Shown here piece by piece: positions 22,601-31,931 of a DNA stretch of 64,000 bases. A model generated the notes under the pieces. It searched no databases, was not told the origin of the DNA, and saw only the letters and a program-made list of their open reading frames with translations. The stretch is from NCBI RefSeq assembly GCF_963576615.1, contig NC_088716.1:57505681-57569680 (forward strand), written 5' to 3'. The position numbers and the translations under genes were made by a program. Positions within the stretch are counted from its first letter, which is position 1, and every line of letters begins with the position of its first letter. Source of the DNA: Watersipora subatra. Its lineage: Eukaryota > Bryozoa > Gymnolaemata > Cheilostomatida > Watersiporidae.

Positions 22601-25600
22601 AGTCACGGATTAGAATCTGATTTATATAATTGTACTCCAGGTTTAAGACTATTTTATCATCAATAAATGATTTTGCGCAAGTGCACAGTTGAATAGAAAA
22701 AGTCTAGCAGTTGCATCTTCATTATAAATATAAACAAATGTAAGTACCCTTTCACTATAATATTGACACAATAGAAGTTGAATAAATGATTGAAAATGGT
22801 TAAAAAACAGATTTTCAATCAAAATGATTATTTTATAGTAAAAAAAAGCCACTCCAACTTTATTTTTATATTTATTTTACAATTTTTATCAACAATTTAT
22901 TTATTTTTATTCTCTCTGACCTTTACCCAAGTGCACAAAACACTAAATATTATAACCTGTAGACACTCTCAGAAACTAAGCTGTACAATGATGTATAGGT
23001 TGGCATGGCCGAATTTAAAGGAGATTGTATAATGGCAGTATTTAATGAGATAGTATGGTGTATATATATAGGTATAAGTTTTTATTGGCATCAGTAACTA
23101 TCAACAAAATGATGTTTTTTGTTACATACAAAAACAATGAAAAGGCAAAAATAAAGAATTATTAAGTGAGTTGAAAAAACATGTTTAAAAAGTTGATAAT
23201 CTGATAGCAGAGCGGAGGAGTCCGACTAGTAAACTGTAGGTTGTAGTAACAAAAGTTCATAAACTGAAACATACGATGGTAAATGTAGTTTGTTGGTGTC
23301 ACAGTTGTCAGTTTGACAGAATGTCAGTTTGTTGGTGGTGGTTTTGTTGGTATAGAAAATGATGTTTTCCCTATTCCATACAGTACACATATTCTATATA
23401 TTCTATATAATCTATATATTTTATAAATTCTACATACTTTATATATTCTATATATTTTATATACTCTATATATTTTATATATTCTATATATTTATTCCAT
23501 ATACTTTATATATTCTATATATTTTTATATTCTATATATTTTTTATATTCTATATATTTTATATATTCTATATATTTTATATATTCTATATATTTTATAT
23601 ATTCTATATATTTTATATATTCTATATATTTTATATATTCCATATACTTTATATATTCTATATATTTTTCTATTCTATATATTTTTTATATTCTATATAT
23701 TCTATACTTTACAGTTGCAAAATCTGTTTGTAAGTTTTTTACGGACACCCTTTCTAGTCCGCTCTCGTTAAGTACTCTGATAATATTAACATCAACAACT
23801 TTAATTTTGCATTTATGTGACCAGAAGAGCAATCATTATACTGACAGCTAATGGTGAGAATGTATGACCAGAAGAGCAATCATTATACTGACAGCTAATG
23901 GTGAGAATGTATGACCAGAAGAGCAATCATTATACTGACAGCTAATGGTGAGAATGTATGACCAGAAGAGCAATCATTATACTGACAGCTAATGGTGAGA
24001 ATGTATGACCAGAAGAGCAATCATTATACTGACAGCTAATGGTGAGAATGTATGACCAGAAGAGCAATCATTATACTGACAGCTAATGGTGAGAATGTAT
24101 GACCAGAAGAGCAATCATTATACTGACAGCTAATGGTGAGAATGTATGACCAGAAGAGCAATCATTATACTGACAGCTAATGGTGAGAATGTATGACCAG
24201 AAGAGCAATCATTATACTGACAGCTAATGGTGAGAATGTATGACCAGAAGAGCAATCATTATACTGACAGCTAATGGTGAGAATGTATGACCAGAAGAGC
24301 AATCATTATACTGACAGCTAATGGTGAGAATGTATGACCAGAAGAGCAATCATTATACTGACAGCTAATGGTGAGAATGTATGACCAGAAGAGCAATCAT
24401 TATACTGACAGCTAATGGTGAGAATGTATGACCAGAAGAGCAATCATTATACTGACAGCTAATGGTGAGAATGTATGACCAGAAGAGCAATCATTATACT
24501 GACAGCTAATGGTGAGAATGTATGACCAGAAGAGCAATCATTATACTGACAGCTAATGGTGAGAATGTATGACCAGAAGAGCAATCATTATACTGACAGC
24601 TAATGGTGAGAATGTATGACCAGAAGAGCAATCATTATACTGACAGCTAATGGTGAGAATGTATGACCAGAAGAGCAATCATTATACTGACAGCTAATGG
24701 TGAGAATGTATGACCAGAAGAGAAATCATTATACTGACAGCTAATGGTGAGAATGTATGACCAGAAGAGCAATCATTATACTGACAGCTAATGGTGAGAA
24801 TGTATGACCAGAAGAGCAATCATTATACTGACAGCTAATGGTGAGAATGTATGACCAGAAGAGCAATCATTATACTGACAGCTAATGGTGAGAATGTATG
24901 ACCAGAAGAGCAATCATTATACTGACAGCTAATGGTGAGAATGTATGACCAGAAGAGCAATCATTATACTGACAGCTAATGGTGAGAATGTATGACCAGA
25001 AGAGAAATCATTATACTGACAGCTAATGGTGAGAATGTATGACCAGAAGAGCAATCATTATACTGACAGCTAATGGTGAGAATGTATGACCAGAAGAGCA
25101 ATCATTATACTGACAGCTAATGGTGAGAATGTATGACCAGAAGAGAAATCATTATACTGACAGCTAATGGTGAGAATGTATGACCAGAAGAGCAATCATT
25201 ATACTGACAGCTAATGGTGAGAATGTATGACCAGAAGAGCAATCATTATACTGACAGCTAATGGTGAGAATGTATGACCAGAAGAGCAATCATTATACTG
25301 ACAGCTAATGGTGAGAATGTATGACCAGAAGAGCAATCATTATACTGACAGCTAATGGTGAGAATGTATGACCAGAAGAGCAATCATTATACTGACAGCT
25401 AATGGTGAGAATGTATGACCAGAAGAGCAATCATTATACTGACAGCTAATGGTGAGAATGTATGACCAGAAGAGCAATCATTATACTGACAGCTAATGGT
25501 GAGAATGTATGACCAGAAGAGCAATCATTATACTGACAGCTAATGGTGAGAATGTATGACCAGAAGAGCAATCATTATACTGACAGCTAATGGTGAGAAT

Positions 25601-28600
25601 GTATGACCAGAAGAGCAATCATTATACTGACAGCTAATGGTGAGAATGTATGACCAGAAGAGCAATCATTATACTGACAGCTAATGGTGAGAATGTATGA
25701 CCAGAAGAGCAATCATTATACTGACAGCTAATGGTGAGAATGTATGACCAGAAGAGCAATCATTATACTGACAGCTAATGGTGAGAATGTATGACCAGAA
25801 GAGAAATCATTATACTGACAGCTAATGGTGAGAATGTATGACCAGAAGAGCAATCATTATACTGACAGCTAATGGTGAGAATGTATGACCAGAAGAGCAA
25901 TCATTATACTGACAGCTAATGGTGAGAATGTATGACCAGAAGAGCAATCATTATACTGACAGCTAATGGTGAGAATGTATGACCAGAAGAGAAATCATTA
26001 TACTGACAGCTAATGGTGAGAATGTATGACCAGAAGAGCAATCATTATACTGACAGCTAATGGTGAGAATGTATGACCAGAAGAGCAATCATTATACTGA
26101 CAGCTAATGGTGAGAATGTATGACCAGAAGAGCAATCATTATACTGACAGCTAATGGTGAGAATGTATGACCAGAAGAGCAATCATTATACTGACAGCTA
26201 ATGGTGAGAATGTATGACCAGAAGAGCAATCATTATACTGACAGCTAATGGTGAGAATGTATGACCAGAAGAGCAATCATTATACTGACAGCTAATGGTG
26301 AGAATGTATGACCAGAAGAGCAATCATTATACTGACAGCTAATGGTGAGAATGTATGACCAGAAGAGCAATCATTATACTGACAGCTAATGGTGAGAATG
26401 TATGACCAGAAGAGCAATCATTATACTGACAGCTAATGGTGAGAATGTATGACCAGAAGAGAAATCATTATACTGACAGCTAATGGTGAGAATGTATGAC
26501 CAGAAGAGCAATCATTATACTGACAGCTAATGGTGAGAATGTATGACCAGAAGAGCAATCATTATACTGACAGCTAATGGTGAGAATGTATGACCAGAAG
26601 AGCAATCATTATACTGACAGCTAATGGTGAGAATGTATGACCAGAAGAGCAATCATTATACTGACAGCTAATGGTGAGAATGTATGACCAGAAGAGCAAT
26701 CATTATACTGACAGCTAATGGTGAGAATGTATGACCAGAAGAGAAATCATTATACTGACAGCTAATGGTGAGAATGTATGACCAGAAGAGCAATCATTAT
26801 ACTGACAGCTAATGGTGAGAATGACTAATAATGTAGGTAGCTGATAGATGAACTTGCACCAAATTTTAGTAGATTTCATAAGACATTATCGGTATTGTTT
26901 TATTATTTGTGATTGTTTCCTTATGTTTGAGGTGATGTGACTTCCGAGATGTTTATAGATTAGAAACGACAAAACTTTATGACAGTTGAAACCCTCATAT
27001 CATACAAAAAAAGTATTAAAGAGATCGACAGAATGAAGACGCATAACGCTTCAACTTGGACACAACAGCCAATATCAACTGAGCAACGATAGCAACTAGT
27101 GACGTTATGACTTCATGTATTTTTCTTCTGAACATTTTAACCACTGAGTTTTGTTGAACTCAATTTTGAAATTGCTGAAAATTGCGAATGATAGAAAAAT
27201 ACGGATACTTTCTGATGAAATCTAGTAAAATTTGGTGAAGTTGATCTTTTTAATAGAAAATAGCCCCAAACCGTTAGCTGGTGAAACTTGCCACTATTAT
27301 TGAGTTCAACTAGCAAAATAGTTGGGCGTCATTCAGCGGTGAAGGTATTATATAAAGCTAAAGTTTCAGTTTTACATTGAACAATGGTAAGTGAGCAATT
27401 CCAAAACATCTATATAAAGTCAATTAAGGCTTCTCAATGCGCTAGGGTCAGCATTACAAAGTACAGCACAAATACATAGAAATATATACAAAGCATGCAA
27501 GAATAAAACAATAAAATAGTATTTACCTTTCTGGAGTCATACAGAGCTTAACTATGTAAGCCCCAACACTACATAGCAGCACTCCACCAGCCACGGCTCC
27601 GATGTAGATATATGTGGCATCTAAAAATACGAAACAGAAATTTTTGCGATAGCGTTGACAACTGTGAAAGTCACACTCGAAGGTAAACTTGCACAAAATG
27701 TTAGTAGATTTTATCAGAAAGTATCAGTATTTTTTATCATTTGTGATTGTTTTTGATGTTTGAGATGATCCGACTGTCAGGATGTTTCAAGATTAAAATT
27801 GACAAAACTTGATCAAGGTTAAAACGCTCAGACTACATGAAAGTACGATTATGACATCTATAGCTGCGGAGAAGCCGAATAGAATAGAGACGCGTAATGC
27901 CACAGCTCAACTTGATGGCTTATATCAACTATAATAGCAATGATAACAACTACTGACATAATTGTATTTATTATTCTATTTCTCTTTTGAGCTTTTTGAT
28001 GACGATCAAGTTTTGTACATTTTAATCTTGAAACAATTGGCAGTCAGATTACCTAAAACAGCAGACAAAATCAGAAATTAGAAGAAAATGCTGATAGTTT
28101 ATGATAAAATTCACTACAATTTTATGTAAGTTCTTCTTTAACCTTACTGACTTCAGCTATTAGCCATCCCAATCATTACGTTTCTAAAATCACGTAAAGA
28201 TACATAGAAATATTTATGAGTATTAACATATTTAGTGCGTAATATAAATTTTTAATGCTAATCATACTTTCAAAAATGGATGGAGGATATTAATGTAAAA
28301 GTTCAAAGTTAATTGTAACCTAAAACTAAATTTGAAATTTCTTGTTTTTAAAACTTGGTTACGCAGAGCAAGCTAAAAAATAGTCTATCATCCGCGTTGT
28401 GACAGCGCTAAGCAAGTGCTCTAACTTCTCTTCACACACACTTACATTGTTGAAAGAATGGAAGACTGGTTGTAGAATCATCTGTAAAAAGACAATATAT
28501 ATACTTGTTGAATTTCCAACTTTAACAGATCGCATGTTTATTAATGACAATTACAGTTTCTACGACTAAATTGAAACTTTTTCTTTCAGAGACCTTCGTA

Positions 28601-29322
28601 GTTTAATATTACATGAAAAGAAAATATGATAGAAGGCAATGCTCTTTCAAGTTTTGCAGAATAGAAAATGATAAATCTATATAGCATCAAGATTAGGTAT
28701 AGAGTGTTTCTCACCCAGCAAAGCAGCGGTGTAACTCACCCTGTGCTTTGGCTTGATCTGCGTGTAGAATGACCTACCAAAGAGTAATGTATACGTAATA
28801 GTATTTTGTTTTGTTTAATTTCGCAGTGATCGTAAACAAAATGAAATTATTAATAAAAAAGTAAAAATACACATGTAAATATTTTATTAATTATTAGCCA
28901 TAAAAGTAGTGATTCAGATCCCAATGCACAATAGCATGACTAATCAAGGTGCTGGAGCTGAAGGTCAGCAAATGGCATAGAAACAATATAGAGCAGCATC
29001 AATATAAAGCAACATGGTAAAAGCTAGGATTATCAGTTGTACAGCCTATTGATTATAACACTTGGTTAATAGCAATTTAACCACTGATATTTCCATCCAA
29101 TAGTCTATGAGGTTTCAAGTAGCAACCTTTCACTTTTGCAGAATCTAACCTAAGCATACAAAATTAAAAACCTTTTCATTAAACCGAAGAACACTTTGAG
29201 CATATATTCATGAATGAATGCACAAAATAAATATGCCAAGACGAGAGCATCACTACCAGGGTGAGACTTACCACTAATAAAGATGACAGCATCGAGCTTA
29301 TAGCAGCGGGTTGAGCAGCCAT
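16491..29322 (-). CDS. Gene C: signal peptide-TM-Cys exon-TIR membrane protein (gene model)
   Basis: Exons 29272-29322, 28740-28773, 28446-28481, 27527-27620, 21579-21727, 20623-20724, 19165-19296, 18292-18396 and 16491-16697 join in frame (phases 0,1,1,2,1,1,1,1,1). Only a short last exon is missing. The product has a signal peptide (MAAQPAAISSMLSSLLV / VILHADQAKAQ), about 13 mature extracellular residues and a TM helix (YIYIGAVAGGVLLCSVGAYI). After these come a Cys-containing juxtamembrane segment (ACYKCGC), an acidic linker, and a TIR domain over three exons. The TIR has EHILFTYEP (box 1), RYRVWFDEEQ (BB region), AVIVPVLTEKY, KCRKE and GWLAFLLGN. It is a single-pass type I membrane protein with a cytosolic TIR; TIR domains signal by assembly and some hydrolyse NAD. 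The near absence of an ectodomain suggests a co-receptor or a membrane-anchored signalling subunit (inference). Confidence 0.72.
16680..17110. repeat. 58-bp tandem array duplicating the TIR exon 3 splice acceptor
   Basis: About seven copies of tctctaacaaggagaaagaac...cagtgctgttaa. The first unit contains the real acceptor and first exon bases (minus strand cttgttag|AGATT). Later units keep cttgttag followed by AGATTAAC or diverged bases. Confidence 0.85.
17111..18291. other. Remainder of gene C intron between TIR parts 2 and 3
   Basis: AT-rich with short ATTATA repeats near 17560-17620. No gene recognised. Confidence 0.35.
18292..18396 (-). CDS. Gene C exon 8: TIR domain part 2
   Basis: Phase 1 to 1, acceptor atctacag, donor GTAAAG. 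It encodes RVTDRVGAIAKAIDKAAVIV, PVLTEKYEEDSKCRK. The VIVPVLTEKY strand and the KCRK end match the other two paralogs. The final G joins the next exon to encode the Glu at the putative catalytic position. Confidence 0.72.
18855..19142. repeat. Purine-rich (GAGAGG)n tract
   Basis: Almost pure A/G on the plus strand, so C/U in the gene C transcript, starting close to the TIR part 1 donor. Mirror symmetry makes triplex formation possible. All ORFs over it are low-complexity artefacts. Confidence 0.92.
19165..19296 (-). CDS. Gene C exon 7: TIR domain part 1
   Basis: Phase 1 to 1, acceptor taacaacag, donor GTATGA. It encodes ANERPREHILFTYEPSI, LDDLRTFRRRLKRERYRVWF, DEEQLDE. It covers strand A (EHILFTYE), helix A and the BB region (YRVWFDEEQ). 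It aligns with gene A (HIMISYQWD, GYRVWIDMEQ) and gene B (KIVFSYQLN, GYRSWPSLD). A 300-bp purine-rich tract begins about 20 nt beyond its donor. Confidence 0.75.
19617..20576 (-). mobile_element. Dispersed repeat family 1, copy 3 (best preserved)
   Basis: Read on the minus strand it starts actagctttgctactcgacg, contains catgagaaaagtgttttgtg, and carries a tRNA-like block with A-box TGGCTCAGTGGTAGAGCGCC (ending 19759) and B-box GAGTTCAAATCC (19722-19711). It ends in actttgagaaatatatagat. It nearly fills the intron between the gene C linker and TIR part 1. Copy 4 has the same ends and order, which defines the element at about 450-960 bp. Confidence 0.65.
20623..20724 (-). CDS. Gene C exon 6: acidic linker
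   Basis: Phase 1 to 1, acceptor ttttgtag, donor GTAAGC. It encodes STVDDVDRSGWHEPPERA, NQVVEDLHIDMMDEAR. It is rich in Asp/Glu and of no known domain, and connects the juxtamembrane part to the TIR domain. An alternative acceptor 9 nt inside would keep the frame. Confidence 0.58.
20880..21425. repeat. Nested tandem array, 130-bp higher-order unit
   Basis: Short units (ctgagtagccattatctgtcatg...ccataatatgatt) are organised into three 130-bp higher-order copies (ctgtcatgag at 20991, 21121, 21251). Each contains catgagtcatgacatgagtc, which is partly palindromic. It lies in a gene C intron. Confidence 0.88.
21579..21727 (-). CDS. Gene C exon 5: Cys-containing juxtamembrane segment
   Basis: Phase 2 to 1, acceptor gctttttag, donor GTGAGT. 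It encodes SACYKCGCSSPPN, DDDGNLNTAEYNQL, SEGQKKMFDSTGV and TIGAGNFR. It is homologous to gene D exon 5 over the CYKC, YN-x-LS, QK and TGV positions. The DDDG loop resembles half an EF-hand, but it is not conserved in gene D. Confidence 0.65.
21728..23360. other. Gene C intron, unique part
   Basis: AT-rich. A run of near-repeats of ctggctg/gccgatactgg lies at 22480-22545. Short ORFs here lack any protein signature. Confidence 0.35.
23385..23712. repeat. AT-rich tandem repeat (tatattctatatatttta)
   Basis: About 320 bp of an 18-20 bp AT-only or near AT-only unit. The 124-codon ORF of Phe/Tyr/Ile is an artefact. Confidence 0.9.
23818..26823. repeat. 47-bp minisatellite, about 64 copies
   Basis: The unit begins tgaccagaagagcaatcatt and is exactly 47 bp, almost identical over 3,006 bp. 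Seven units carry a C-to-A change (agagaaatcatt) near 24720, 25005, 25145, 25803, 25991, 26461 and 26743. All are spaced by multiples of 47 bp. It lies in the gene C intron between the TM and Cys exons. Confidence 0.95.
26845..27250. mobile_element. Palindromic MITE copy 1
   Basis: The left end, aacttgcaccaaattttagtagatttcat, is repeated inverted at 27180-27250 (reverse complement aacttcaccaaattttact). Internal arms also pair (gacaaaactt / aagtttt types). There is no ORF. It shares its arms with copies at 27680 and, more weakly, 42110. Confidence 0.6.
27527..27620 (-). CDS. Gene C exon 4: transmembrane helix
   Basis: Phase 1 to 2, acceptor atttttag, donor GTAAAT. It encodes ATYIYIGAVAGGVLLCSVGAYIV... 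then KLCMTPER. The Gly-rich helix (GAVAGG) may pack against another helix. It is flanked by two palindromic MITEs in the neighbouring introns. Confidence 0.7.
27675..28145. mobile_element. Palindromic MITE copy 2
   Basis: The left arm (cttgcacaaaatgttagtagattttatc, then gacaaaacttgatca) is mirrored by the right arm ending near 28145 (reverse complement acttacataaaattgtagtgaattttatc). It is about 470 bp with no ORF. It lies in the intron just upstream of the gene C TM exon. Confidence 0.6.
28446..28481 (-). CDS. Gene C exon 3: short extracellular stalk
   Basis: 36 nt, DDSTTSLPFFQQ, phase 1 to 1, acceptor tttttacag, donor GTAAGT. It is almost the whole ectodomain. The corresponding gene D exon is only 15 nt. 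Confidence 0.58.
28740..28773 (-). CDS. Gene C exon 2: end of signal peptide
   Basis: Encodes VILHADQAKAQ, phase 0 to 1, with ttggtag acceptor and GTGAGT donor. The AKA sequence before Q is a good signal peptidase site. Confidence 0.62.
29272..29322 (-). CDS. Gene C exon 1: start of signal peptide
   Basis: Seventeen codons MAAQPAAISSMLSSLLV, then donor GTAAGT, phase 0. An in-frame ATG 20 codons upstream (29382) exists, but it would put charged residues before the hydrophobic core; the chosen ATG has AAAG before it and G after it. Length and phase equal gene D exon 1. Confidence 0.62.
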
Positions 29323-31851
29323 CTTTAAAGGTCCTTGAGCAATAGCCTGCTTAAACAACTCTATTGCATGCCAGTTATTCATTCATTGCTTGTGTAACAG
29401 GAAGCGTCTCTCTTGGCGACGTCTATACTACTGAGCTTTTTAAAGCTCTCATTGTCCGCATGAAAAATCAATACGACTAGATGTTGATCAATGCAAAATA
29501 TTGCGCAACAATAGTCTGGCTGCAGCCGGTTCATACTTGGATTGACTGAGGAATGCTGGAATCGAACAACTCGCACTGTACACGTGAACAGTGACCATCT
29601 GATTGATATTCTGTAGACTGGTCAGTTTATTTCCAATTGTATTACTATCTACACAGGCAAATGCTTGAGACCAACATGTGTGTTGATATGCTTGGTAGAC
29701 GTTTCTAATGTTCTCAAAGTTCGTTCCACCATGTTGTCATTTGATATCAGCTCAAAAGAGCAGCCTAATGATTTAAAACACCTCACCTGCAAACGACAGG
29801 TTGTGGTTTCACTTCCAAAAACACGCTGATGGTGTCAGGAATGGCATCCAACCCTAAAATTACTCTCTGCAACTAGTCATGTCTCCAAACGTTGAGATTC
29901 TCTTGCCACTGGACTCAGATGTGTTCAGCCAAGATCCCAGAACCATTGTTTATGCAACATTTCTTTTAGACAGAGCAATGTTGCACAAACAATGCACAAC
30001 CTCTGCTTGCAGTAAGCCAAGCAGTCGGCTAACCTTTGCATTATCGCATTGCTGTATGAAAAACACTATATATCTGGTATTGATGCTATATAGTTTTATT
30101 GTTTTTCTTGCGACGAATTGAACTTGAGAAAGTATTGCTTTTAATCTTGTTTTATTTTTATATAATATTAAACTTCTAAATTCTCAGAAAGAATAAAGTT
30201 ACAATTCATTTTTGAGATTTCTTGTTGTTATTATCTTAATTTTTTATAGCCTCTGCTTGCAGTAAGCTAAGCAGAAATTTAGATCTTGCGCCATCTTATA
30301 CTCACTCATATCTCACTTATATCTCACAATCGATCTTCGGGGGTTTGCTCACACATCGTATTGCCTCATATACCATCATCGCCTTCCATCGCCTGATATT
30401 GCTTATGATAAACACAATTTTAATGCATTGATAACTTACTGACAACCATAAACCCATTTTGAAAGAGTTATTTTGTGTGACTAGTATACCTTAACAGGTC
30501 AATTGTGATAAGCTTGAAGTGTCTAACCACTTTAGTCAGCTACAGCAAGATCAGAAGTTCTTAACTCGAGTTCTATCAAACTCAAGGAGTTGGTGAGTCA
30601 GCCAAAAGGATTTAATGGAGGCCAAGACACAGAAGTGGTTTCTCAAAGGTAATAGCACCCTGATTTGCAAGGATATGTCTTTATGGAAATAAATGTAATT
30701 TGTTATTGGTTCATGCATTGCATGGGTTTTGTTCTCTGAACACAGGGATGTTAATGCGCGGTTCATTTTGTGCAACAGTAAAACAAAACATCCAGAATGT
30801 AAAAACATCACCTGTTATTTTTCAATAAAGAAGGGTTTGGCAAAAATGCCCATGCAACTGGCGGGGTTCAGTACAATCGGCAAGGCTTAGAACCTCTGAG
30901 CTACATGGAAAAGTATCAAAAATAGTTCAGAAATTATTGTAGAGGAAATGCTCCCCTATATGTGCACACCTAGCAGCCCCTATAACAGTATGATGATATC
31001 CCTTGCAGAACTCCAACCAATTCTTGAGAGTAATATTCAATGAATTGTGTAAAATGACTATCTTTTCAATGCTTGCTAGTCAATGAAGTAGCTTCAAAAT
31101 CGCCGGCTTTTAATAATTTTTTCTATTTTTGGAAATTTCCATGTAACATTCTAACTTATGTGACACTCTAAGCTGCGTTGAAAACTAAAGAATCTATCGA
31201 AAAAACATCATAAAGATATGATTTATTGTCTTTAAATGCAGATGGATGTTTCTTTGTTAGGTACAGATGCTTAATAATTAGTTTCAGGTTTATTCATTGC
31301 TTCCACCAGAATATAAACAGGAACAAAGTTTGTAGCAGCTGTAGCTCGTGCAAGGAAACTGAGCTAGAATTTATTTCTTATTATTACAGATATTGTCACA
31401 ATTTTCCAAAAGAATACTCTGAAAATAATTAAACAGTATAAAAATAATAACATAAGACAACACAACAGTGTTACGCGATATCCTATGTTGGGGTTACAAA
31501 CATCAGGGTGCATTCACTCTGCTGGATCAAAGATTCAGAGCAGCTATAAGTATATAACTGTACTCTTTTCAATGTCCGTTCAGTCATGTGTATAAAAAAT
31601 ACAAGAGTGTTGTTCATGCTACAAAACTTTAGCAAAAAGTTACAAAAAGTCACCAAAACTAGCAGAAATACACATCAATTCTTATCTGAGAAGCAGCAAA
31701 GCCAGACAATATACACATACATGTAGATACACATTGAAAGTTCAGCATGACAAGAGAAGATAGTAGTGACTCATTCCTCATTTGTTTAGAAAAGTCTCAA
31801 ATATCGAATTTCTGTGCTGCGCTATTAAACATAGCAAGTGTTCTCTGATAA
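29323..31851. other. Intergenic region between genes B and C
   Basis: 2.5 kb upstream of the gene C start and downstream of the gene B stop. A duplicated phrase cctctgcttgcagtaagc occurs at about 30001 and 30250. A possible gene B poly(A) signal AATAAA (minus) lies at 31375-31370. Short ORFs here (for example 30551-30811) carry no family signature. The gene C promoter should be within this stretch, but no certain TATA box is assigned. Confidence 0.4.
31370..31375 (-). terminator. Candidate poly(A) signal of gene B
   Basis: AATAAA on the minus strand, about 480 nt past the gene B stop. In such AT-rich DNA it could be chance. Confidence 0.25.
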
Positions 31852-31931
31852 TTAAATTACAGTATTGGGATGCTGGATTTGTGGCATTGCCTCTGAGTTT
31901 ATGGGTTGCAGTGTAGGAAGGGGCGGTGGCT
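31852..31931 (-). CDS. Gene B exon 12: Pro-rich C-terminal tail with stop
   Basis: Acceptor ctattttag, phase 1 in. It encodes EPPPLPTLQPINSEAMPQIQ, HPNTVI, then TAA at 31854-31852. Its start (EPPP; tttag|AGCCACC) resembles the gene A linker exon at 63355, suggesting both derive from one ancestral exon. Confidence 0.65.

Noticed and set aside
23359..23733. 124-codon Phe/Tyr/Ile ORF resembling membrane protein
   Set aside because: Pure AT-rich tandem repeat.
23818..26823. CRISPR array
   Set aside because: No spacers; it is a direct head-to-tail 47-bp satellite in a eukaryotic genome.
28359..28550. Minus ORF of 63 codons at gene C exon 3
   Set aside because: It reads through the splice sites in a different frame from the exon.
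30551..30811. 86-codon minus ORF between genes B and C
   Set aside because: No signal peptide, TM, TIR or known family; AT-rich chance ORF is likely.
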